From Goodfellowiella coeruleoviolacea (lineage in GTDB: Bacteria > Actinomycetota > Actinomycetes > Mycobacteriales > Pseudonocardiaceae), in assembly GCF_024171785.1 (NCBI RefSeq), contig NZ_JAMTCK010000015.1:120766-184765 (forward strand): a stretch of 64,000 nt of DNA, given 5' to 3'. Below the pieces are notes generated by a model. It searched no databases and was not told where the DNA came from. It worked only from the letters and a program-made list of their open reading frames with translations. This document shows, piece after piece, positions 58,234 to 64,000 of this stretch; within the stretch, counting starts at the first letter, position 1, and the number at the start of each line of letters is the position of its first letter. A program made the position numbers and the translations under genes.

Positions 58234-59094
58234 TCAGCCGGCGCGGCGGCCCCGGTCGTGCTTGTCGCGCAGGGCGGCGATCACCTCGTCGGTCCAGTGG
58301 TGGGTGCGGATCAGCCGGTAGCGCTCGGCGGCCACCCACAGGTACGCCTCGGTCTCGGTGCGGTCGCCGATCAGGTCGGCCTGTCGCAGCATGCCCACCA
58401 CCGGCTGGTACTCCTCCTCGTACCAGCGCCGCGCGATCGTGGCCCGGTCCAGGAACACGCCCTCGTCCTGCATCAGCCGGAAACCCCACGCCTCCACGTG
58501 CTCGCCGAGCTGCGCGTAGTCCCACGCGTCGGTGACCAGCACGGCCGCCCTGGCCGCACCGGTGAGCGGCACCCGCTCCAGGAACAGCCGCCGATAGCCC
58601 TTGACGATCAAATCGCCCCGGTGGCGGATGCCCTCGGCGGACAGCCTGGTGCGCACCTCGGTCACGTTGGCCTCGATGGTCTCCGAGCCGAGCGCCAGGG
58701 CCACGGACACCCGGTGGTGGCCGTCCCGGACGAAGTGCAGTTCCCCGACCCGGTACACGTCGATCGGTGGCACGGCCTCCCCGCGCCGCTGGGCCAGCGC
58801 GATCCGCTGCCAGCGTTCCCGCACCCGCGCCGAGGTCGGCCGGAACCGGCGGTCGAAGTCCCTGGTCCGGTCCACGCTGCCGACGATCGACGCGAGCCTG
58901 ATCACGCGCAGGCCGAGGACGCGCTCACCCTGCCAGCCCAGGGCGGCGACCACCTCGTCGAAGGGCAGCATGATGTTCACGTCGTCGGGCACCCGCCGCA
59001 GCCACGCGGCCAGCCGGGAGAGCACCTGGCTGCGCCGGACCTTGAGAAAGTCGTTCTCCGAGTCGGCCACGGGAAAGCCGGTGTCACGGCGCAC
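58234..59094 (-). CDS. ParB-like nuclease-fold protein
   Basis: 286 residues. The middle has a ParB/sulfiredoxin-like core (PPIDVYRVGELHFVRDGHHR then VSVALALGSETIEANVTEV). No ParB helix-turn-helix or ParA is nearby, so chromosome partitioning is unlikely. The C-terminal half is helical with many Trp/Tyr. GTG at 59094 follows AGGAGG and overlaps the phosphoesterase stop by 11 bp, so both are made together. Possible nucleotide-hydrolysing or DNA-sensing role is unproven. Confidence 0.8.
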   Translation of the reverse strand: MRRDTGFPVADSENDFLKVRRSQVLSRLAAWLRRVPDDVNIMLPFDEVVAALGWQGERVLGLRVIRLASIVGSVDRTRDFDRRFRPTSARVRERWQRIALAQRRGEAVPPIDVYRVGELHFVRDGHHRVSVALALGSETIEANVTEVRTRLSAEGIRHRGDLIVKGYRRLFLERVPLTGAARAAVLVTDAWDYAQLGEHVEAWGFRLMQDEGVFLDRATIARRWYEEEYQPVVGMLRQADLIGDRTETEAYLWVAAERYRLIRTHHWTDEVIAALRDKHDRGRRAG

Positions 59095-59788
59095 GCAGAA
59101 CCTCCTCCTGGTCACCCTGGTCACCCTGGTCACCACTGGTGGGAATGTCCAACACCCGGTAGCCGACCACGTTGACCACCCCGGTGCCGGCCAGCCGGCG
59201 GTCCGGGCGGACCGTCCCATGTGGATGGATGTGGCCGTGCAGCAGCAGGGCCGGGCGCAGCCGGGCCACGGCCCGGTGCAGGCAGGCGAACCCCTGGTGC
59301 GGCCGGTCGGGTTCGTCCCCGCAGCCGGCTGGTGGCGCGTGGGTGAGCAGCACGTCCACGCCCCGACCGTCGCGCAGTCGCCGCCACGCGGCCAACCGGA
59401 TCACCCGGCGCAACCGGCGCGCCTGCTGCCGCTCGGTCCACTGGTTGGGGCCGTTGCGGTAGCGGATCGACCCGCCCAGCCCGGCGATGCGCAGCCCGGC
59501 CACGTCCACCACCCTGGCGTCCGCGTTGACCGCGCCGGCCGGACCTGGCCACCGCACCGGCAGTCCGGCCTTGGTCCACAGCCCCCACCTCCGGGAGTAC
59601 CCGGACAGGTCGGGATCGTGGTTGCCCGGCACGAACACGCAAGGTCGGTCCAACGCGGAGGTCAGGTACTCCAGGTAGTCGAACGGCAGATCACCGGCGG
59701 CCACCACGAGATCGACCCGGTGTCGGCGGACCTGGTCGGTCCACAGTTCCTCGACGACCTCGTCGGCCACGGCCAGCACCCTGATCAC
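59084..59788 (-). CDS. Calcineurin-like metallophosphoesterase
   Basis: 234 residues. Metal motifs AAGDLPFDYLEYL, FVPGNHDPDL, LLTHAPPAG and LLHGHIHPHG are in order; the first motif (usually DxH) is degenerate (AVADEVVEELW). The C-terminus ends in GDQGDQGDQ, from a 9-bp tandem repeat. GTG at 59788 coincides with a leaderless promoter. Operon with the ParB-like gene. Confidence 0.88.
   Translation of the reverse strand: MIRVLAVADEVVEELWTDQVRRHRVDLVVAAGDLPFDYLEYLTSALDRPCVFVPGNHDPDLSGYSRRWGLWTKAGLPVRWPGPAGAVNADARVVDVAGLRIAGLGGSIRYRNGPNQWTERQQARRLRRVIRLAAWRRLRDGRGVDVLLTHAPPAGCGDEPDRPHQGFACLHRAVARLRPALLLHGHIHPHGTVRPDRRLAGTGVVNVVGYRVLDIPTSGDQGDQGDQEEVLRAP
59105..59135. repeat. 9-bp tandem repeats at the phosphoesterase 3' end
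   Basis: CCCTGGTCA in about three perfect copies plus a partial, in frame, encoding GDQ repeats. Confidence 0.8.
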
Positions 59789-59795
59789 GGCTTCG

Positions 59796-59801
59796 AGGCT
59801 A
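59796..59801 (-). promoter_or_regulatory. -10 element (TAGCCT) of the phosphoesterase-ParB-like operon
   Basis: Minus-strand TAGCCT ends 7 nt before GTG 59788. Confidence 0.6.
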
Positions 59802-59946
59802 GGCGTTGCACCCGGCATCCGCAGCGACCCGGGAGCCCGCCGAACAGGTCAGCCAAACGCGACCGATGCCCGGTTGTCGTCGATCACGCGCGGCTGGACC
59901 GGGTGAAAAGACTCGCAGGGCCCTGTCCCAGTTCGGTTCCCAGAGC

Positions 59947-59952
59947 TAGCGT
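59947..59952 (+). promoter_or_regulatory. -10 element (TAGCGT) of the first DUF2332 gene
   Basis: TAGCGT ends 7 nt before GTG 59960. Confidence 0.6.
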
Positions 59953-59959
59953 CAGTGGC

Positions 59960-61189
59960 GTGCTGGCCAAGCTGTTCAGTGACACGGCGCTGGGTTGCCG
60001 GAACCTGAGTCCACTCACTCACGCGTTGTTGGTCGGGGCCGCCGCCGATCTGACAGCCGGCGGGGTGACCAGCGAGATCATGGCCGGGTGTGAACGCGAC
60101 CGGCAGGGCAGCGTGCCGGGGCTGCGCTTCGCCGGTGCGGTGCACCGGATGGTGTTGGAGGGCAAGGCACCCGCGCTGGCCAAGCACTACCCCAGCGTGG
60201 GCGGCAGCCCGGACCTGGACACGCTGTGGTCGGACGCGCTGCCGGCACTGCGGGACAACGCAGCCGAGCTGCGGCACCGGGTGCGCGCCACCGTGGTGCA
60301 GACCAATGAGCCCGGCCGCAACGGGCCGCTGTACGGCGGGCTGCTCACGGCCGCGCAGCAGGCGGCCGAGGCGGCTGGCCGGCGCACCCCGTTTCCGGTG
60401 CGGCTGCTGGAGGTGGGCGCCAGCGGCGGACTGAACCTGCGGCCGCACCGGATCGCCTACCGGATGGCGGGAAACGGGCACGACGTGGTGCTCGGCGACC
60501 CGAACAGCCCGTTCGTGCTCGACCCGGAGTGGACCGGGCTGCCCGAGGCCGACCTGAGCCGGAACCTGCGCGTGGTGGCCAGGGCGGGCTGCGACCTCAA
60601 CCCGGTGGACGTGTCCACACAGGACGGTCAGCTGCACCTGTCCTCGTTCGTCTGGGCGGACCAGCTGGACCGCTGGCACCGGCTGCGGGCCGCGCTGGAC
60701 CTGGCCGCCAGCGACCCGGTCCGGGTGGCCAGGGCCTCCGGACCGGAGTGGTTGGAACAGCAGCTCGCCCACGCCGAGCGGGACGTGCTCACCGTGGTCT
60801 CGCATTCCGTGGTGTGGCAGTACGTGTCACCGGCCGACCGGGCCAGGGGGCGGGCCGTGCTCGCCGAGGCCGCGGCCAGGGCCACCCCGCAGTCCCCGCT
60901 GGCGCTGCTGGTGTACGAACCGCGCAGGAGCGGCGGCGAGCGGTCCACCAACCAGCGGTCCACCAACCAGCGGTTCGGCGACCAGCAGCCCGGCGACCAG
61001 CGGTCCGGCGACTCGCGGTCCGGCCGCGAGGAACCCGCGAGCCGGAATTCCGTTGTCCACAGCGACAACGGCTTTCCCTACCGGTTCTACCTCCTGCTCA
61101 AGCTGTGGCCGGTCGGGGTGAGCCTGCGCCTGGGCACCGGCAGCGGGCACGGCATCCCGTTCCACTGGGACTGCCGGCCCTGGAACTGA
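59960..61189 (+). CDS. DUF2332 protein
   Basis: 409 residues. DUF2332 motifs: HYPSVGGSPDLDTLW, VVQTNEPGRNGPLYGGLL, LLEVGASGGLNL (a methyltransferase-like glycine loop), VSHSVVWQYVS. An in-frame Arg/Ser/Gln/Gly repeat insert lies at about 327-355. Function unknown; the fold resembles SAM-dependent methyltransferases (inference). GTG at 59960 is supported by the promoter; the far longer frame is antisense to the phosphoesterase genes. A paralogue begins at 63461. Confidence 0.88.
   Translation: MLAKLFSDTALGCRNLSPLTHALLVGAAADLTAGGVTSEIMAGCERDRQGSVPGLRFAGAVHRMVLEGKAPALAKHYPSVGGSPDLDTLWSDALPALRDNAAELRHRVRATVVQTNEPGRNGPLYGGLLTAAQQAAEAAGRRTPFPVRLLEVGASGGLNLRPHRIAYRMAGNGHDVVLGDPNSPFVLDPEWTGLPEADLSRNLRVVARAGCDLNPVDVSTQDGQLHLSSFVWADQLDRWHRLRAALDLAASDPVRVARASGPEWLEQQLAHAERDVLTVVSHSVVWQYVSPADRARGRAVLAEAAARATPQSPLALLVYEPRRSGGERSTNQRSTNQRFGDQQPGDQRSGDSRSGREEPASRNSVVHSDNGFPYRFYLLLKLWPVGVSLRLGTGSGHGIPFHWDCRPWN
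60941..61025. repeat. 15-bp tandem repeats inside the DUF2332 gene
   Basis: About five to six copies of CGGTCCACCAACCAG and variants (CGGTTCGGCGACCAG, CGGTCCGGCGACTCG), in frame, encoding RSTNQ/RFGDQ repeats absent from the paralogue's visible part. Confidence 0.8.
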
Positions 61190-61214
61190 TCGGGCACGCG
61201 GCGGGCCCGTGTCG

Positions 61215-61310
61215 TCAGGGCTGCTGGGCGATCAGCAGCGTCACCGTGGCCAGCCAACCAAGCATGCTGGCGACGATCCAGAACCGTGGGTTGGACAGGA
61301 GTCGAGGCAT
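61215..61310 (-). CDS. 31-residue small membrane protein
   Basis: MPRLLSNPRFWIVASMLGWL continues into ATVTLLIAQQP: a basic start and one membrane helix. ATG at 61310 has GGGGG 8 nt upstream, third codon positions are mostly G/C, and the frame ends in TGA. It lies 211 bp downstream of corA on the same strand, so it could be co-transcribed. Too short for most gene finders. The rest of 61190-61521 is a degenerate CAGGCAGG/CAGTCAGCAAC repeat (61335-61430) and GC-rich spacer. Confidence 0.5.
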   Translation of the reverse strand: MPRLLSNPRFWIVASMLGWLATVTLLIAQQP

Positions 61311-61521
61311 CTCGGTTACCCCCGAGTGAGTCGCGCGGAAAACAGGCAGGACAGAGCGGAACAGGCAGAGCGGTCAAGCAGGCAGGGCAGTCAGCAACAA
61401 GACAGTCAGCAACAGGCGGGAACAGCGGGTCAGGCGAGCGGCGGGGTGGCGGTGCCGGTGGCCGGGGCGGCCCAGCGGAGCCGGAGCCACCGGCCGGGCG
61501 CCGAGGACGGCGGTCAGCCGG

Positions 61522-62619
61522 CTACAGCCACTCGTTCCGGCGGAATATTCGGTACAGGATCAGGCAGAGCACCAGGATCGCGGCGATCACCATGGGATAG
61601 CCGTACTTCCAGTGGGTCTCGGGCATGTTGTCGAAGTTCATGCCGTAGATCCCGGCGACCGCGGTCGGCACGGCCACGATCGCCGCCCACGAGGTGATCT
61701 TGCGCATGTCGGTGTTCTGCTGGAGCGTGATCTTCGCCAGGGTGGCGTCGACCAGGGTGTTCAGCAGTTCGTCGTAGCTGGCGACGCGTTCGGACACGGT
61801 GGTGAGGTGGTCGTCGACATCCCGGAAGTACGAGCGCACCTCCTCGGGAACCATGGGCGTGTAGCCCTCGGCGAGCCGGCGCAGCGGCAGCGCCAGCGGC
61901 ATCACCGCGCGGCGCAGTTCCAGGACTTCCCGCTTGAGCAGGTAGATCTGCTCGGCGCTGACCCGCCCGCGCGGGGCGAAGACCTTGCCCTCCATCTCGT
62001 CGATGTCGTCCTCGATGTTCTCGGTGACTTCGAGGTAGTTGTCGACGATGTGGTCGGAGATCGCCCACAGCACCGCGGCCGGACCCACCGCCAGCCGTTC
62101 GGGGTCGGTCTCCAGTTCGCGGCGCACCACGGCCAGCCCGGAGTGGTTGCCGTGCCGCACGGTGACCACGAAGTCGCGGCCGAGGAACGCCATGATCTCG
62201 CCGGTCTCCACGATCTCGTTGGCCGTGTCCGGCGAGTCGTGGTCCACGTAGCGCACGGTCTTGAGCACCATGAACAGGTTCTCGTCGTAGCGCTCCAGCT
62301 TGGGGCGCTGGTGCGCGTGGACCGCGTCCTCCACGGCCAGCTCGTGCAGGCCGAAGATCTCGGCGATGCTCTGGATCTGTTCCTCGTCCGGCTCGTGCAG
62401 TCCGATCCAGACGAAACCCTCGCGCCGCCGCCGCACCTCTTCCACGGCCTCGGCGTGCGTCCACCGGCCGGGCAGGCGCTTGCCCTCGACGTACACGCCA
62501 CAGTCCACGACGTACGCCGACACCGGCACCGGAATGGGTGCGATCCCGGGCTGTCCGGCGGTGGTGTTGCGCCGCCGGGAACGGTCACGCAGACCGCCGA
62601 GCGAGGGCAGAGCGGGCAT
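61522..62619 (-). CDS. corA: CorA-family magnesium/cobalt transporter
   Basis: 365 residues. A large cytosolic domain ends in long helices, followed by two C-terminal membrane segments (ITSWAAIVAVPTAVAGI and YPMVIAAILVLCLILYRIF). The selectivity motif YGMNFDNMPE near 326 lies between them, and a basic tail RIFRRNEWL ends the protein. A pentameric channel for Mg2+ entry. ATG at 62619 has GGAGG at 5 nt. Its 230-nt leader is unusually structured (upstream ORF and hairpins). Confidence 0.95.
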   Translation of the reverse strand: MPALPSLGGLRDRSRRRNTTAGQPGIAPIPVPVSAYVVDCGVYVEGKRLPGRWTHAEAVEEVRRRREGFVWIGLHEPDEEQIQSIAEIFGLHELAVEDAVHAHQRPKLERYDENLFMVLKTVRYVDHDSPDTANEIVETGEIMAFLGRDFVVTVRHGNHSGLAVVRRELETDPERLAVGPAAVLWAISDHIVDNYLEVTENIEDDIDEMEGKVFAPRGRVSAEQIYLLKREVLELRRAVMPLALPLRRLAEGYTPMVPEEVRSYFRDVDDHLTTVSERVASYDELLNTLVDATLAKITLQQNTDMRKITSWAAIVAVPTAVAGIYGMNFDNMPETHWKYGYPMVIAAILVLCLILYRIFRRNEWL

Positions 62620-62653
62620 CTGGGCCTCCAGGGATCACGTCGCGAGCAATGAC

Positions 62654-62695
62654 GACGCACCGGAGCGGGTTCAGCTGCTCCGGCACTGGAGCGTC
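62654..62695 (-). promoter_or_regulatory. Leader hairpin between the upstream ORF and corA
   Basis: Inner stem CCGGAGC (62660-62666)/GCTCCGG (62677-62683), outer stem GACGC (62654-62658)/GCGTC (62691-62695). No U-tract. Confidence 0.6.
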
Positions 62696-62700
62696 CCAAC

Positions 62701-62760
62701 CAGTACCACTGGGTCTACCGGGAAAGATGGACCCATCCGGTGGGGACGCCGGTGGTACTG
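62701..62760 (-). promoter_or_regulatory. Long-range stem overlapping the corA upstream ORF
   Basis: CAGTACCAC (62701-62709) and GTGGTACTG (62752-62760) are perfect complements. On the mRNA one arm is within codons 11-14 of the upstream ORF and the other just after its stop, so translation of the ORF would open the stem. Confidence 0.6.
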
Positions 62761-62792
62761 CATGGGTGGGGTTTGTCAGTCCCACGACTCAT
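62715..62792 (-). CDS. 25-residue leader peptide upstream of corA
   Basis: MSRGTDKPHPCSTTGVPTGW then VHLSR. ATG at 62792 is preceded by AGGAGGTGAG (SD core 62808-62803), the best ribosome binding site in the window, yet the ORF ends 95 bp before corA. It has three prolines (8, 10, 17). The strong site, lack of a protein-like sequence and overlap with a long-range stem suggest a regulatory leader peptide, comparable in idea to proline-containing leaders of Mg2+ transporter genes in enteric bacteria (inference). Confidence 0.5.
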   Translation of the reverse strand: MSRGTDKPHPCSTTGVPTGWVHLSR

Positions 62793-62816
62793 GGCGTCCT
62801 CACCTCCTCGGGTCAG

Positions 62817-62864
62817 CGGTGTGGCTGAGCGGTGGATTCGCTCACACACCGGTTGCCGAGAATA
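62817..62864 (-). promoter_or_regulatory. corA promoter and 5' stem-loop
   Basis: Minus-strand TATTCT (62864-62859) is a good -10 box. The predicted RNA would begin near 62852 with a hairpin: CGGTGTG (62817-62823)/CACACCG (62845-62851) and GAGCG/CGCTC inside. No clear -35. Confidence 0.55.
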
Positions 62865-62939
62865 CTCCTTGACAGTCCAGACTGGCGTCCCGGCCGGCGA
62901 GGGTCGGATCACACACCGGGGTGGCGCAAGGAGGCGCGC

Positions 62940-63458
62940 GTGCAGTTCGGACGCTACTTCGAGGAGTTCGAGGTCGGCGCGGTCTACAAGCACTGGCCGG
63001 GCAAGACCGTGACCGAGTACGACGACCACCTGTTCTGCCTGCTCACCATGAACCACCACCCGCTGCACCTGGACGCGCACTACGCGGCGGAGACCACCGA
63101 GTTCGGCAAGAACGTGGTGGTCGGCAACTACGTCTACTCGCTGCTGCTGGGCATGTCCGTGGCGGACGTCTCCGGCAAGGCCATCGCCAACCTGGAGGTC
63201 GAGTCGCTGCGGCACATCAGGCCGACCTTCCACGGTGACACCATCTACGGGGAGACCGAGGTGCTGGCCAAGACACCGTCGAAGTCCAAGGACGACCGGG
63301 GCGTGGTGCACGTGGAGACCAGGGGCTACAAGCAGGACGGCACCGTGGTGTGCGTGTTCCGCCGCAAGGTCATGGTGCCCAAGCGGTCCTACGGCGATGC
63401 GCGCGGCGGCGACCAGCCCGGCCGGCCCGTGCCCGAGTCGACCGGATCGGGCAGCTGA
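62940..63458 (+). CDS. MaoC-type (hot-dog) enoyl/mesaconyl-CoA hydratase-like protein
   Basis: 172 residues, single hot-dog domain. Hydratase motif region YDDHLFCLLTMNHHPLHLD with D and H in the expected places, then VVVGNYVYSLLLGMSV and LRHIRPTFHGDTIYGETEVL. Likely hydrates an acyl-CoA thioester; substrate unknown. GTG at 62940 with AAGGAGG ahead; upstream frame rejected. A DUF2332 gene follows after 2 bp. TTGACA at 62869-62874 may be its -35 but no -10 is seen. Confidence 0.9.
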   Translation: MQFGRYFEEFEVGAVYKHWPGKTVTEYDDHLFCLLTMNHHPLHLDAHYAAETTEFGKNVVVGNYVYSLLLGMSVADVSGKAIANLEVESLRHIRPTFHGDTIYGETEVLAKTPSKSKDDRGVVHVETRGYKQDGTVVCVFRRKVMVPKRSYGDARGGDQPGRPVPESTGSGS

Positions 63459-63460
63459 CC

Positions 63461-64000
63461 ATGGGCGACGACACCGACACAGCACCACTGCTGCAGAAGC
63501 TGCGCGCCTTCGCCGACGAGGCGGCCGGCGCGTCCCCGCTGTACGAGCACCTGGCCCGGCACGCCGCCGAGGACCAGGAGGTGGCCGGGCTGCTCGCCGC
63601 GGCCGAACCCGAGTTCCGCGTGCCCACGCTGCTGTTCGCCGCGGCGCACCGGCTGATCCAGGCGGAGCCGTTCCACCCGCTGGCCAACTACTACCCCTCG
63701 TTGGGCGGCACCTACGGGGTGGACGGGCAGACCTGGCCGGTGTTCCGGGAGTTCCTGCTCGGTCGGGCCGACCAGGCGCGCAAGCTGATCGGCACGCACA
63801 CCACGCAGACCAACGAGGTGCGCCGGGCCGCCATGATCTACCCGGCCGTGGCACTGGCCGCCAAGCAGGCCGGTGGCGCGGTCGGGCTGCTCGAAGTGGG
63901 GACCAGCGCCGGGCTGCTGCTCAACCTGGACCGGTACGCGTACTGGTACCAGACCGAGCAGGCCGGGCAGATCGGCGTGGGTCCGGCCAAGGCGGCGGTG
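63461..64000 (+). CDS. DUF2332 protein, 3' end beyond window
   Basis: 180 residues visible, open at the window edge. Starts MGDDTDTAPLLQKLRAFADE; motifs ANYYPSLGGTYG, THTTQTNEVRRAA and LLEVGTSAGLLLNLDRYAYW match the DUF2332 protein at 59960-61189. ATG at 63461 is 2 bp after the hydratase stop, so they are probably coupled. The end of the gene cannot be judged. Confidence 0.88.
   Translation, partial: MGDDTDTAPLLQKLRAFADEAAGASPLYEHLARHAAEDQEVAGLLAAAEPEFRVPTLLFAAAHRLIQAEPFHPLANYYPSLGGTYGVDGQTWPVFREFLLGRADQARKLIGTHTTQTNEVRRAAMIYPAVALAAKQAGGAVGLLEVGTSAGLLLNLDRYAYWYQTEQAGQIGVGPAKAAV

Noticed and set aside
58234-59094. Chromosome or plasmid partition gene parB
   Set aside because: No helix-turn-helix domain, no parA, no parS-like site nearby; only the ParB-like fold region is present.
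58601-59959. In-frame 5' extension of the first DUF2332 gene
   Set aside because: Antisense to two supported genes and without domain content; the promoter places the start at 59960.
62817-62851. tRNA-like gene (GTGTGGCTGAGCGG resembles a tRNA-Ser D arm)
   Set aside because: Only a simple hairpin forms; no anticodon or T arm follows.

Overview
The window is high-GC DNA with GTG/ATG starts, strongly G/C-biased third codon positions and TAnnnT -10 boxes placed 6-8 nt before start codons. This is an actinomycete. The gene order metG-tatD-rpfB-rsmA-ispE-(acyl-AMP/CoA ligase)-pth-rplY-prs-glmU-TetR-mfd-mazG-transglycosylase-eno-ftsB/divIC-DUF501-ppx is the chromosomal block known in Mycobacterium tuberculosis as roughly Rv1007c to Rv1026. 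Extra genes between these, a metNIQ operon, DivIVA-repeat proteins and a tricorn-type protease suggest a Pseudonocardiales member rather than a mycobacterium (inference). No phage, insertion sequence, CRISPR array or biosynthetic gene cluster is seen.

Layout. 1-761: PadR regulator ending in a degenerate repeat array. 826-6361: metG, tatD, rpfB-type resuscitation factor (preceded by a CRP-like site and promoter), rsmA. 6362-10412: an inverted-repeat element, a SAM-I riboswitch and the methionine importer metN-metI-metQ, inserted between rsmA and ispE. 10490-15837: ispE, an ABC-F protein, a four-repeat DivIVA-like protein and a Pks16-type ligase. 15905-17312: a minus-strand cassette read as helical partner, toxin and immunity protein. 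17509-24696 (minus): pth, a second four-repeat DivIVA-like protein, rplY, prs, glmU and a diguanylate cyclase, with tRNA-Gln upstream. 25116-36177: TetR, mfd (behind three evenly spaced palindromes), a SurA-like lipoprotein, mazG, tricorn protease and a lytic transglycosylase.

36247-42748 is accessory: Lrp, F420-type oxidoreductase and deaminase; TetR and an epimerase; PadR and a hydrolase; a response-regulator remnant; TPR and YbjN proteins. The TetR and PadR pairs carry clear operator-like palindromes. 43078-48306 returns to the conserved block (eno, ftsB/divIC, DUF501, a second transglycosylase, ppx). 48549-54251 is a complete peptide ABC importer operon with a strong terminator. 54951-59788 holds an SDR, a membrane protein, a Nudix hydrolase, a second copy of the inverted-repeat element, and a ParB-like/metallophosphoesterase pair. 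59960-64000 has two DUF2332 paralogues around corA and a MaoC-type hydratase.

The least explained signals are: the corA leader, with a 25-codon upstream ORF behind a near-ideal ribosome binding site and three hairpins, plus a 31-residue membrane-protein ORF downstream of corA; the repeat family built from 22-bp units in inverted pairs (6376-6711 and 57603-58226); three palindromes at exact 38-bp spacing before mfd; tandem repeats that start at stop codons; and the toxin cassette at 15905-17312.
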